This document shows, piece by piece, positions 47,901-56,900 of a DNA stretch of 64,000 bases. Both the position numbers and the translations under genes were made by a program. The number at the start of each line of letters is the position of its first letter. Positions within the stretch are counted from its first letter, which is position 1. Origin of the DNA: UBA1941 sp046329555 (GTDB lineage Bacteria; Bacteroidota; Bacteroidia; Chitinophagales; LD1); the NCBI GenBank assembly GCA_046329555.1, contig JAXLUK010000003.1, positions 310,001-374,000 on the forward strand. The letters run 5' to 3'. The notes under the pieces were generated by a model. It was not told the origin of the DNA, did not search any database, and was given only the letters and a program-made list of their open reading frames with translations.

Positions 47901-50900
47901 GGCATTTACTGTTGTTGAGTTAGGCTGCCAATCGGTGATATCATAATAGAAGAAAGCAGGAATCGGCTGGGAAGAAGCGCTTGAGAAATTCACCGTACTG
48001 GTGCCCACTGTTACGGTGTAAGCACCGGTAGCAGATACAACAAAGTTTCCGTTAATATCAATAATGCCCGTTGAAGCCAAGGTAATGGCAGGAGTACTTG
48101 CACGGGCTCCACTTATAGACAGGTTATTGTACTTGAACGCTTGAATAGTTTGAGCACCGGTTCCATTGTAATCAATGGTGCTTCCCGTTGTGATATAGCG
48201 TGTAGTGGCGGCATTGGTGTATGCCGGAGCAGTTAGGTTGAAAGTGCTGGCAATACCGATGGTGCCGGTTGACGACATCGTGATATTACCAGACCCCGTG
48301 TTATTTATGGTAAGAATGTTATAGTTTATTGGGGCTACTGTTTGATTAGTAGTGCCACTTCCATTATAAACAAAAGTATTCCCTGTATTCACCCACGTGT
48401 TGCCCGATAACGTAGAAACATCAAAGGCATTAGATACATTAATTGTACCGCTGGCCAAGGTTAGCGCTGCACCAGAACGTGCATTGGAAATAGTCAGGTT
48501 AGTGTATGAAAGTGCAGGAATGGTTTGCGCGCCGATCCCATTGAAATTAAAAGTGGATCCCGTAGTAGTGATGGTACCTGCTCCAGGGGTTAACGTATTA
48601 CAAATGGAAGTAGTAGCGCCTGAAACGAAGGTCCGGTTGCCACCGGTGATATTCAAATTACCATACTGCCAGGCTGGAACTGTGATAGCCGAGCTGCTGG
48701 ATAACGTCACCGTTGTTCCGCAGGCGCAAGTACCTGTACCTCCTGTGTAGGCCACAGCACCGGTAACCGTTAAAGTTCCTCCGTTTAAGTTAAAGGTGTT
48801 AGCACTTTGCGTAAACTGTGCCACAATATTAGTACCGGAAGTAATGGTACATGGAATACTGGAGGTGTTATCTATGATAACCTGATCAATAGGCGAAGGA
48901 ACACCGCTTGGCGACCAGTTGGCTGCTGTAGCCCAATCGTTAGGGGCGCCCCCGGCGCCGCCCACCCAAGTATAAGTTACCGGGGCGGGTTCTTTACGGC
49001 AGGTGAAATCTGCGCCGTTCAATGCGAAACTGGTTTGAGTGATGCCAGTTGTGGACACACAACTTGTAGTAGTAGCTGTGCTGGTAGCATCTTCATTCCA
49101 AACAGTTCCATTGTAACGGTTTAATTTCATGGATGATGCGCTGCCTGTAACATCGGTAGATGGGTAGGTAAAGGTAGCCGTATAGGTATAGTTGGTGAGC
49201 GATGAAGTGGTGAAAGACCAATACCTATTTAAGTAATTGGCCTGTGGGTTACCCGTTAGATTCAATTGCGGGTGAGATGTGGTTGTTACCCGCCCGCCAA
49301 TTGTACCGCTCACACTATTCGCTGTAAAAACAAGTTGTGCAGGACTATAGTTAGTACCATCGCCAATAGGAAAAACCTGTGTTGATGCGCCGGTTGGTAT
49401 CGTTAGAATTGCCTGACCACTACCTGTAGCTATAATCATGGACGATGCGCTGCCAGTCCCTAGATTTCCTGCGCTATTTGTATTGGTAAGATTGAAGCTT
49501 CCCAAATTGATGTTACCTGCAGTAAGTGTAACGCCGGCAGCATTAGAAACGGTTACATTGCTACCAAGATTTACAATAGCACCGCTCCGGTTCAAGGTGA
49601 TACTGGTGAGCGCCAATGGAGCAGTTGTTGCGGTAAGATTTCCAGTAACGGTGCCGCTGCCGCCAATCGATAAAGGGTTAGATCCTCCCGTCAATGTTCC
49701 AGATCCAAATGCTATGGTGCCGTTTAAAGTCAATCCCCCGCCAAGCGCATGAATTCCGTTAGTGAGCGCATATGCGCCGCCCACTGTCATAGCTGTGTTA
49801 CTGGTAAAGGTTTGCCCGGTTCGGTTCATCGTGAAATTGTTCAATGATATGCCGCCGGTTACGAAGGGAGATGCTCCTGTGATTGCTCCAGTACCTCCAA
49901 TAACCAAATTAGAGGAGCTTGTTGTAACCAATTTATTGGCGGTAAATGTAGTAACACCGTTAAGTGTTAACGTATTTGCCCCTACCCCCAATCGGCCGCT
50001 ATTGGTAAAAGTGCCGTTAACCGTAACAGAAGAAGACAAGTTAACATCTGCCGTTGGTGTTGCGCTAGCCAATGTATTGCTAATGGCCAGGTTATTTACC
50101 GTTGCGGGCATTAAGCTTCCGGTTGTTTGGGCCACACTGCCATTAAACGTAAAATTAGTGTTGTTATTACCAGCATTATTCAGTGCGTACGTGCCGGTGC
50201 ATTGGAAGGTGCCGTTAACGCCGTTGGCATGGGCTGTTACCAGAGTTGAACCATTAGTGGCACCGTTGCCAAACATATTTACGTTACCGGTTCCGTTGAT
50301 AATAGATGTAGCCGGCGCGGTTAATACTGAAGACGATGTAGCCAACACGCCTACATTAAAATTTCCCGGTGAATTAATGGTGATGGTAGTACCTGCATTC
50401 AAGGTAACGCCGGTTGCACTGTTGTTGGCAATTACCACGTTACCCGTAATGACGCCGGTTTTACCGGTGCCGCCAGTGGCATCTAAGGCATCTCCAATAG
50501 CCTGTGCTGTAGCATTACCGTTGTTAAAAGTATAGTTTGCGCCACCGCTGTATATACGGTTGGTTGTTTGGATGGCCCCGGTACCGGCTGCTGTTAATCC
50601 AGATGAATTACCGGTGAAGAAATTAGCCCCTGACTGTAAGGTAAAGCTACCACCGGTGGCGGTAGTTTGTAGAATACGGTCGTTGTTGGCGCCATTATCA
50701 GTGTAGGTGGCTCCCGAGGCAATAACAAGACCGCCGGCCGATCCTACATAAAAATCGGGAACACCAGTTGTTTGTAAACTGAAGGTTCCATTAATGGTTA
50801 CTACGCTATTCAAGCCCCCTGCGGTTGAACCGAAGGTGGTAGTGTTGTGCGTCCAGTTATTGAGTGTAGCAAAGCCTGTAGTGAAAGTTAAGGCGTTTGC

Positions 50901-52940
50901 GGTACCGGCAATGGTGCCATTAGTAGCAATGTTTGAAGTGGCCGAACCGCGAAGGGTACCGCCACCTGTAGGAGTAGAAATGTTTCCTGTGAAAGTGACC
51001 AAATTACCTGCTCCGGTTGGAAGTATTAAGGCTCCGGCTGTTAAGGTGGTTACTCCAGAAATAGTCAGTGCGTTATTAGATATCGTTACGCCATTGGTAC
51101 CGCCCGCGGTATTGTTGATTGTTAGTGCGGCAATGGTAGCCGGTAAGAGGGTGCCGGTAACTTGTGATGCAGTGCCGTTAAAAGTAAAGCTTGTTGTAGT
51201 GGGTAAGGTAATAGTACCGGAAGTGGTTACGGTTCCGTTAACACCGGAAGGATTGGCGGTAGTGAAAGAACCGGAGGCACTGTGTGTAAATGCACCGTTG
51301 CCTTTAATTGTAGCAGTAGCGTTGGCGATCGTATTTAAAGTGGTGAGCGCCGCAGGACCTGTTCCACTTAAATCTACATCCTGATTGATGGTTAAGGTGC
51401 CGGTTAAGGTTCGAGCTGTGATATTATTATTGGCGAAACTGATGCCGGTACTAGTTCCATTATTGTTGACGGTAACGTTAGTTGGGCCGGAAGTTGCCGG
51501 CCATTCTAATGCTTGAACGCCATAAGTACCTGAACTGTGATTATAGATTAACGTTCCATTGGCTGGGTACACAACAGGATTGGTGCCCCCCATAAAACCA
51601 CCCTGATTGATTTGTACATAGCCAGCACTCAATCGTCCGGCAGTGCTTACAGTGAGCCCACCATTTAACTGCAGTCCTACTGTTACGGGAACAGTAACTA
51701 CGCCACCCGGATTCCACGTACAAGTACCCGCTAAACTCAAAATACTGGTTGTAGGTGAACTTCCGGTAAATGCACCTGCCGATGAGCCGCCAACGGTGCC
51801 ACCATTTACTATGGTAACCGTGTTGGTTCCTGCCAGGGCCAACGTACCGGCAGCATTGAATTGAAGACAACCGGTAGAACTGGTATTGGTTAAACTTAGA
51901 TTGGTGCCAGTTGCCAGCGTCAATGTATTAGCTGCCCCGAAAATCAGGAAGTCTAAATTGTCGGTACCCGACTTTGTGTACGTACCGGTACCTTGAACGA
52001 AAACAGCTCTACCGCCGGTAGCTATACCCACACCTGTACCGGTGTTGTTATTGGTTAAACCAGCAGCAATGCGCAAGTCTCCGCCGGCTACGGAAGACAG
52101 CGATAATGAAGATCCGGAAGCAATGGTTAACAACGCATTCGCCTGCCGATAGGCAGCTGCTGTACCGAATGACAGCGCCGTATTATTTTGAATGGTGACC
52201 GCCTGAGGAACCCCTTTAGCGGTAGTAGAATTAGTAGTCCACTCTGCTCCGGCAGTGTATGACCCCCCGGTATTGTAAACCAGGGTTGAGCCGGAATTGT
52301 AGGTAGGCGGATTGGTATTCACGGAACCGCCCGAATTAATTTGCAGCGTGCCTGCGATGCTCGAAAGCGCGGTAGACAGGCCAACATTACCAAAATCTAC
52401 GGGCCCTGCAATGGTCACTAAAGAAGAAGCCGGAAACATTGGGTTGGCGGCCACGTTAGCGCCACTAATCAATCCGCCCCCTAAGAAGGCAAATGTTCCA
52501 CCGGTGCCTGCTGTGAACGGCGCGCCACTGGAGCCATTCACACTTAATTGACCAGCGGTACCTCCTATTCCACGGCCACCTGCGAACATGGAAAAAGTTG
52601 AAAGGCCAACCCGGGTAGCATTGGTTGTGCCGGAACCAATGGTTAGTGTTCCTGTATATGAAGTGTTACCAGTAAGTGTAAATAGTATTGCACCACTTAG
52701 TGTGATATCGCCATAATCACCAGCGGTCAATGTGGTTCCGGTAGAAAGCACTAAATTACTGATTGCTGTTCCGCCCCCATTGGCTGATGAAGTATTTTGC
52801 GCGCGGAATGAGACTGGCGTAATGCCGCTTTTGTAAACAGGAAAACTTCCGAAGAAACCAGCAATGGTTGGTGTACCCGATGCCGCAACGTTGGTGCCTG
52901 GCGCATTCGAGAAAATACCGCCGCTGTAGCCCATCCACAT
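41910..52940 (-). CDS. Giant T9SS surface protein, main part (3676 codons) downstream of an in-frame stop
   Basis: This open frame is the continuation, in the same frame, of the signal-peptide part at 52947-53468; only a TAA at 52947-52949 and two codons lie between. The Met at 52940 is an internal codon, since the protein from there would have no signal peptide. The chain is a very long Thr/Ser/Asn/Gly-rich ladder of beta repeats (for example the GTLTINSGASVS and TFNGTASQVTGTLLPATI types), like filamentous or autotransporter-style adhesins. Boundary modules occur near codon 1500 of the joined gene (VGGAGGAPNDWATAANWSPS) and near 2540 (YCTAQAGDWNTGSTWTGG). The last ~205 residues (from SFSDFGIGIGVQPATPLPVK on) include an FnIII-like segment and a T9SS type A sorting domain (ending AGIYLLKITHGLEVYSLRLQ). 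It probably acts as surface adhesin or biofilm scaffold; the ligand is unknown. It may be a pseudogene if the stop is real. Confidence 0.8.
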   Translation of the reverse strand: MWMGYSGGIFSNAPGTNVAASGTPTIAGFFGSFPVYKSGITPVSFRAQNTSSANGGGTAISNLVLSTGTTLTAGDYGDITLSGAILFTLTGNTSYTGTLTIGSGTTNATRVGLSTFSMFAGGRGIGGTAGQLSVNGSSGAPFTAGTGGTFAFLGGGLISGANVAANPMFPASSLVTIAGPVDFGNVGLSTALSSIAGTLQINSGGSVNTNPPTYNSGSTLVYNTGGSYTAGAEWTTNSTTAKGVPQAVTIQNNTALSFGTAAAYRQANALLTIASGSSLSLSSVAGGDLRIAAGLTNNNTGTGVGIATGGRAVFVQGTGTYTKSGTDNLDFLIFGAANTLTLATGTNLSLTNTSSTGCLQFNAAGTLALAGTNTVTIVNGGTVGGSSAGAFTGSSPTTSILSLAGTCTWNPGGVVTVPVTVGLQLNGGLTVSTAGRLSAGYVQINQGGFMGGTNPVVYPANGTLIYNHSSGTYGVQALEWPATSGPTNVTVNNNGTSTGISFANNNITARTLTGTLTINQDVDLSGTGPAALTTLNTIANATATIKGNGAFTHSASGSFTTANPSGVNGTVTTSGTITLPTTTSFTFNGTASQVTGTLLPATIAALTINNTAGGTNGVTISNNALTISGVTTLTAGALILPTGAGNLVTFTGNISTPTGGGTLRGSATSNIATNGTIAGTANALTFTTGFATLNNWTHNTTTFGSTAGGLNSVVTINGTFSLQTTGVPDFYVGSAGGLVIASGATYTDNGANNDRILQTTATGGSFTLQSGANFFTGNSSGLTAAGTGAIQTTNRIYSGGANYTFNNGNATAQAIGDALDATGGTGKTGVITGNVVIANNSATGVTLNAGTTITINSPGNFNVGVLATSSSVLTAPATSIINGTGNVNMFGNGATNGSTLVTAHANGVNGTFQCTGTYALNNAGNNNTNFTFNGSVAQTTGSLMPATVNNLAISNTLASATPTADVNLSSSVTVNGTFTNSGRLGVGANTLTLNGVTTFTANKLVTTSSSNLVIGGTGAITGASPFVTGGISLNNFTMNRTGQTFTSNTAMTVGGAYALTNGIHALGGGLTLNGTIAFGSGTLTGGSNPLSIGGSGTVTGNLTATTAPLALTSITLNRSGAIVNLGSNVTVSNAAGVTLTAGNINLGSFNLTNTNSAGNLGTGSASSMIIATGSGQAILTIPTGASTQVFPIGDGTNYSPAQLVFTANSVSGTIGGRVTTTSHPQLNLTGNPQANYLNRYWSFTTSSLTNYTYTATFTYPSTDVTGSASSMKLNRYNGTVWNEDATSTATTTSCVSTTGITQTSFALNGADFTCRKEPAPVTYTWVGGAGGAPNDWATAANWSPSGVPSPIDQVIIDNTSSIPCTITSGTNIVAQFTQSANTFNLNGGTLTVTGAVAYTGGTGTCACGTTVTLSSSSAITVPAWQYGNLNITGGNRTFVSGATTSICNTLTPGAGTITTTGSTFNFNGIGAQTIPALSYTNLTISNARSGAALTLASGTINVSNAFDVSTLSGNTWVNTGNTFVYNGSGTTNQTVAPINYNILTINNTGSGNITMSSTGTIGIASTFNLTAPAYTNAATTRYITTGSTIDYNGTGAQTIQAFKYNNLSISGARASTPAITLASTGIIDINGNFVVSATGAYTVTVGTSTVNFSSASSQPIPAFFYYDITDWQPNSTTVNAGGPRVWANSGIIDIKDGFAPSTGTNTIDGSTIRYSSTGGFTWTMTTINTNYAGVSYNNLTFSGTDTWQLGAGVTLGTLGDVTLSAAGVLYICNNTTPNTLNVGGNYIQSAGSLYVSNSTTLGAGGAGNMNVTGNLTLSGTAYLYNTYNNGTGTITVGGNFAQQGSSFVYNGYGYNGTSGVINVTGMYTMSSSNSLFNATYNITNYSTSGTLNVGAFTQSSGFTYVSYSAGAGSSMTVANDLTLSGAAEFHVIASSASPTTTATVNGNINTSGTSTIKLNSGGSGTPGILVCKGNFTTTSTAVSTNGIINFGSSTISTNQIQIWGNFSKSGTGVFYTSSSSAATGIVFTGNRTHTFSYSGTTSQYTQYVVAAADTLVMSTGLTLGTSTVPRSTFTVNGVLDLGANVITAGNATDPYFIATSGATIRTSNASGLTAGFSGFGTTTTIFSISNGVSYEFYGASAQTTNFFNAPAVNTMNNIIINHTANNVKIDKNINVNGNVIFRSGNVGNLDLNGSLNISLGGSSSISGEGLVTSTIINSGSPTAGNGFIGGIFSLGANPGNVANLGANISASTSLGTTIIERFPGKAITTINTTNNSIRRIYQIQPSTAATGATVSFSYYDAELNSNTESSPNMIVYGSTAANETVNSYNFLGASAFDATANTVTYNNIGLPSTGAGSFFTLANADKYCTAQAGDWNTGSTWTGGAVPPANANICIQHAVTVAAASTASYKSITINTGSPGLNISNGFSVNLAAAGTFTNSSGAAFTVLGGGTTNGDIKFNGNGTVNGANATTFTNLTTLGTLTLTTIPTINGILKINTGASVSATPNYGSSSMLFYNAGGSYNVGVEWGTAGSGIPNNVTYSGTAITGTLNMPTSARTCRGTMLIQNGSLVLSTTTGADLTVGGDWIRVPGVAGFTPNNRAVIFNGSTDQSVAVATGGTETFHYLINNKSGGNLVLNSGSILGFSSPTNVAVTAPNGGDGLQLLSSSNIDLNGQTLSLSGSTACNLLDNGTGNIIGASGSVLSISGATKTVRTDIASTISFGSNVTVVLNSGMNFGSSLSTINGTLRIALGGFVSTNPPIYSNTSTLQYFSGTTYGRGSEWNATSGAGYPNNVDIQLNGTVTTLDLNNSGLGSANPRIAGNLTIGNGGALTMGALGTPLTVLGNVTVGAGTGGSLVLGTTTGGDLNINGDFTVNSGATLTDNGRQVSMQGTASLQTITGVSALSYLNVNNANTVRLATSNPMTIGNRLMLSNGTFDLNGNTLTMANNAELRRVIAAATMSASPVVSGSNTYDLRYDASMTSASEFSSSATAVRDLSVYSGSTLQLNASRTINRNLNLFSGAGININGQTFTLFGNNSTAVVGTIYADGTSVISNSSGITSGAFRITANQSGANPGYFTRSVSNNAGVGSVRFNSDVTVNISDGKFDGGLSGGSTLTTVQGVLEVGPGGSVFPNPVIYSSSPASILRFYNGYDYQVNSTDKTWAAGAITSGNAGIPVNVEVVGSTTDLIINDPRSLRGNLTITDGSFTINTSKGPFPIAGNWSRSGSTSAFRPNNNKVVFNGTTAQTIACSANNNTETFYQQEINNSAGVSLSSTNDSVTNQFILTSGNLTTGSSNEVYITSNSASAVSGGTTSSYVNGRMRRDVTANTSYDFPVGTSDYQKINITFDPSMAGTSSLLAYFNTSWSGTTVDSSYCVINGSRINSALDGGYWTVTPDAQPTAGTYTVTLNERGYSNAPSLASMMGVVKRSNSSDQWRGCGKRNGVDQNLGVHDNSNSAISAGTATVVRSGVASFSDFGIGIGVQPATPLPVKMLYFTAERQENIAVLRWATATEINNDHFDVERSTDGVRFTKIDEVKGQGNSSTTVTYRDNDEQLLSLGAKVVYYRLKQVDIDGQYEYSNIAAINLEVGEDGFHIEKVFNNPFRNEVTITFFTPANDEIGFALYDIRGAQVLEQKQQAVAGFNAMNFSHLEDLAAGIYLLKITHGLEVYSLRLQKSE
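42012..42533. repeat. C-terminal module shared with the second giant gene, copy 1
   Basis: This ~522-bp block aligns without gaps to 54091-54612 (constant offset of 12,079) with about 93-95 percent identity by eye. Beyond both ends similarity falls sharply, so the sorting module appears homogenised between the two genes. Confidence 0.85.
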
Positions 52941-52946
52941 GGTGAC

Positions 52947-53468
52947 TTAGACAGACGCCGGATTACCCAGATCACTTAAAGAAATTCTCACTTCACGTGC
53001 AGTAGCGCTGGTGAACACGGTTGGTGTAACCCCTGTGCTTGCCCAACCTGCATTAAATCTGTTTAACGGATCGGTATAACCTTGTTCAGTGTAGGAAGAA
53101 TAATCGGCATTGAAGGGTAAGGTTGCTGTAACCCCATTATAGGCTTTACCTGTTGTGCTACCGTTCCCACTGGCCAGGGTGTTGCGCGGATCGGCATCGA
53201 TGTAGATGGCGAAATTGTCGGTGCTGCCAAATGTACCCGACGTTCGAAAAGCACCAAAGTACATGTACTGCGCATCGAACGTTATGGCGTAGGTGGTATT
53301 GTTTGCTGCTGCGGCAAATTGTTCGGCCGCATTAAAATCGCTTAGTGCACCGGTAAAGGTTGGCGTTCTGAACGATTGACCAAAAACAGTTGATGCTAAG
53401 GTGATGAAAAAGAAAAGGATTAATGGACGTACACGAACGGTAGTCGCCAATGCGTATAAATTCCTCAT
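52947..53468 (-). CDS. Signal peptide and N-terminal domain of the giant T9SS protein, cut off by an in-frame TAA
   Basis: A 173-residue open frame with a clear signal peptide (hydrophobic ILFFFITLASTVFGQ) and a beta-rich domain (ALSDFNAAEQFAAA, YMYFGAFRTSGTFG, NFAIYIDADPRNTL) resembling DOMON/CBM9-type or choice-of-anchor modules. It ends with DLGNPASV then TAA, and the reading frame continues without shift into VTMWMGYSGGIFSNAPG of the main part, which is the natural end of the same domain. So this is the true start of the giant gene, and the stop is a single nonsense codon, a readthrough site, or a sequence error. The 15-nt element shared with the other giant gene lies 23 nt upstream. Confidence 0.8.
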   Translation of the reverse strand: MRNLYALATTVRVRPLILFFFITLASTVFGQSFRTPTFTGALSDFNAAEQFAAAANNTTYAITFDAQYMYFGAFRTSGTFGSTDNFAIYIDADPRNTLASGNGSTTGKAYNGVTATLPFNADYSSYTEQGYTDPLNRFNAGWASTGVTPTVFTSATAREVRISLSDLGNPASV

Positions 53469-53491
53469 ATTGCTAACAGGTCCTATTTATT

Positions 53492-53506
53492 GAGCAAAAA
53501 CCATGC
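53492..53506 (-). promoter_or_regulatory. 15-nt element upstream of giant gene 1, copy 1
   Basis: On the minus strand GCATGGTTTTTGCTC, ending 23 nt before the ATG at 53468. The identical 15-mer stands 22 nt before the start of the second giant gene. It may be a promoter part (GGTTTTTGC is weakly like TAnnTTTGC) or an mRNA leader element. Confidence 0.5.
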
Positions 53507-53936
53507 ATAACAACAATAAATTAACATTATAGTTGTATAATTTCATAAATGCGTTATATATAATTGATTATCAAATTTTTAAAAAAGTGTCATTGATACA
53601 CTTACCAGCTTCATTTCAAGCCATAAATGCATCACTTTGTATCCTTTTTAAGGCACCTGTATTTTACAATCTACACTAGCTTCAATTCAGGTGTTTGAGC
53701 AAAAAGGTTTGAAAAGGAAGCGTCCATCATTCGGTAATGTAAAGATAGCTGCGTGAAGCGGCAGCGGGCGAAGTGGAGCTCCTTTTCAGGCATTCGCAAT
53801 AATAGGTTTGAAAAGAAAATGAATTCAATCATCAATAGCTATGCGCGGCCTGAAAAGAGCGGGAACGAAGCACGCGGTGCCCGCGCCTCAAAGACAGCCA
53901 CTTCAATTGCCCATAAAGGCCGTGCGGGCAGCCGCC
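53507..53936. other. Intergenic region between the giant genes
   Basis: No gene supported. The left half (53507-53700) is AT-rich and must hold the promoter of giant gene 1. The right half (53750-53936) is distinctly GC-richer, has short open frames without family resemblance, and contains the 12-mer AGGTTTGAAAAG twice (53707-53718 and 53804-53815). A GAGCAAAAA run at ~53698 repeats half of the shared upstream element. Confidence 0.5.
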
Positions 53937-53968
53937 AAAAAAAAACGGCATCCACATCAGGATGCCGT
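53937..53968 (-). terminator. Intrinsic terminator after the second giant gene
   Basis: A perfect 9-bp stem (ACGGCATCC with GGATGCCGT), a 6-nt loop and nine T on the minus strand, 20 nt after the stop at 53989. Confidence 0.92.
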
Positions 53969-53988
53969 CATAATTTATTCACCGTGCA

Positions 53989-56900
53989 TTACTCTGCCTT
54001 TTGCAACCGCAGGCTATATACCTCCAGGCCATGCGTTATTTTCAGCAGATAGATACCTGCCGCAAGCTGATTCATCTGATTGAAATTAATTGCATTGAAA
54101 CCCGCCACCGCCTGTTGCTTTTGCTCCAACACCTGCGCACCCCGAATATCATATAGTGCAAATCCAATTTCATCGTTAGCAGGTGTGAAGAACGTAATTG
54201 TTACTTCGTTGCGGAACGGATTGTTGAACACTTTCTCGATATGGAATCCATCCTCGCCCACTTCCAAATTGATGGCTGCGATGTTGGAGTATTCGAATTG
54301 GCCGTCGATATCAACTTGCTTCAGGCGATAGTAAACCACCTTAGCGCCTAACGACAGTAGTTGTTCATCATTATCGCGATACGTAACCGTAGTGCTGCTG
54401 TTGCCCTGGCCTTTCACCGCATCAATTTTCGTGAAGCGTACGCCATCGATACTGCGTTCCACATCAAAATGATCATTATTAATTTCGGTTGCTGTTGCCC
54501 AGCGCAACACGGCGATGTTTTCCTGCCGTTCAGCCGTGAAGTACAGCATTTTCACCGGAAGTGGTGTTGCCGGTTGAACGCCGATACCGATACCAAAATC
54601 TGAGAAGGAAGATACACTATCGCGCACTACTGTTGCAGTTCCGCCGCTGATACTTTGTGTAGCATTATCATGCCGGCCCAAGGTACGGCTAGAGCCATCT
54701 ACTTGCAGCGCGCCATTTCGTTTTCCGCAACCGCGCCATTGATCAGCGCTATTATCGCGCTTGATAACGCCCAGCATAGCAGCCAGCGAAGGTGCATTGG
54801 TATAGCCACGGCCGTAGAGTGTGGCGGTGTATAAACCTGCAGTGGGTTGCGCATCTGGGGTGATGGTCCATATTCCCATATCGAGGCTATTGTTAATACG
54901 AGAGCCATTAATAACGCAGTAGGCGCTATCAACAGACGTACCACTATTTACGGAATCGAATGATGCGATCAGGTTGGTTGTTCCGGTCATATTTGCATCG
55001 AAACTAATATTGGCCCGTTCATAATTTCCAAAAGAACCAACCGGGAAATCGTAAGCAGTTGCCGCTTGAACGCATCGGCGCAATTTGCCATTTACATAGC
55101 TGGCTGCAGAAAATCCGGATACTGCCGAACTTGAACAATTCGTCACATTCACCTCGCGTGTATCGCCATTTCCGGCCTGATAGCCGGTATTAATTTTCCC
55201 CGAAGTAAGTACCAGCTGATTAGTAACATCGATGCTTGTAGCCGTTCCCAAATTGAGGTTAGCACTGTTGCCAGAAGCTTCTAATTCATAAAACGATTCG
55301 CGGGTAACGCCGCCACCCACTGTGATGATTTGATCGGCATTTCCATCGAAAGTAATCCGGTTATTATTAGGCGTGAATCCCGATGAAGCCCCCGTTCTGG
55401 TCCAATTACCACCGATGTTAAAGGTGCCAATTCCGCTATTGAGGGTGAATGTACCATCGGTGATGGTCAGATTATTTCGCAATGCCCGCTGCGATTGCAA
55501 CACTACATCGGTTCCACTGGAAAGGATTTCTACATTATATGGAATGCCGGCGGCACCGGAATAAATAGCACCCGAAGTCCATGTTTTGCTGGTTGGAGTT
55601 ACCTGAAAATCGACACCGTTGGTAAAACGAAGCACAGATCCCACTGCATAGTTACACGGATTCTGGGTTAACCCTACTGAGCCTCCCAGGTTAATTTGGA
55701 GTACGCCATTAACTGTGGTGATTGGACTGCCCCCGCTTAATCCGAAGTCGACGCCGCCATCAGCTAAGGTTACTATTACCGTAGTATCGAAGGTAAGTGT
55801 TCCGATGCCGCCATTGTTGTACACGCTCATGGTGTGATAGGTAGGCTGATTAGTGGCATTGGAGCCAACAACGGCAAAGGTTCCTCCATTACCTATACCT
55901 TTAGAATTAATGATGCGGCGGTTACCATTTACGTAAATCCAGGCATCCGGATTGGCGGTGTTATCAATATTATCGAAAGTAAAGGTGCGGCCATTCAGAT
56001 CAAGCAGTCCGTTGTTGATGAGCTGCAACATAGCGCCACCACCGCATTCACTTCCCGGGGCACCTTCATATACACTAACATTCGTTAATGCCGGCGCTGT
56101 AGCACTGATTTTTAGCGTATCGGATGGTTTATCCACAACCAGATAACTAAAGGCTTCTGTATAAGGGCCACCCAGCAGTTGAACTACGCTAATGCTTTGC
56201 GGTCCGCTGCCATTAAAGAATACGGCCCGGCAATTAGGATTAAAAAATCCTTCATTGCTTGGGAACGCGCCTCCCGCAGAATTTCTATTCCAGTTTCCGC
56301 CAATATATAAATCGCCAGAGGTAGCATTCAGATTTAAAGTACCCTGAGAGATGGAAATACTTCCGCCGATGCCTCTGTCGGAAGATGGCATATTTACGGT
56401 GCTTCCTGTTAGCAGCACATGGTAAGGAATACCAAGGCCAGGAGTTTGGCTGTTACCGGTCCATTCCTGATTCACAGCATAAGCGCCGTTGGTGTTGTAA
56501 TTTAAGATAGCCGGGCGCGCATAGGTTGGCGCAGGCGTGATAGAGCCGCCGGTATTAATGCGCAAGATACCATTGATAGTTGGATTGGTGGCTCCGGAAG
56601 GAATGGTAAGTGCGCCGTTAACCCACAGGGCATTGAAAGTGGTAGCGGATGTACCATTTACCGTACCCGAGCCAAGGAATCTAACCGTTTGGCAGGAACG
56701 ATACATAGAGGCCCCTCCGCCAAGGTTAGTGGTTGTTGGCGTATCGGAGCCCGCGATAAAGGAGCCGTTATTGGTGAATGTTCCGCCTGCGGCAATTTCC
56801 AATGTATCGCGATTGATAATAGTGAGCGAAGAACCAGATTGAATGGTAACATTCAAACAGGTTTCTCGCTTACCGGCATTATTGGCAGGCAGGCCGATAA

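Noticed and set aside
44338..52551. Many long open frames on the plus strand opposite the giant gene (for example 49762-50535 and 50794-51384).
   Set aside because: They are shadows of the low-complexity Thr/Gly/Asn codons on the other strand, are Val/Pro/Leu-rich without motifs, and have no promoter or starts of their own.
52938..52940. ATG at 52940 as a true start of a separate giant gene.
   Set aside because: It lies inside a domain continuing in the same frame from the signal-peptide part, and a protein beginning there could not be exported although it ends in a T9SS domain.
53580..53602. A short inverted repeat (AGTGT/ACACT) near an A/T run as a terminator.
   Set aside because: Only 5 bp, A/T-rich, and located upstream of the giant gene start with no gene ending there.
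53753..54083. Open frames of ~80-99 residues in the gap between the giant genes.
   Set aside because: Basic, low-complexity products with no family resemblance, running over the terminator and the end of the giant gene.
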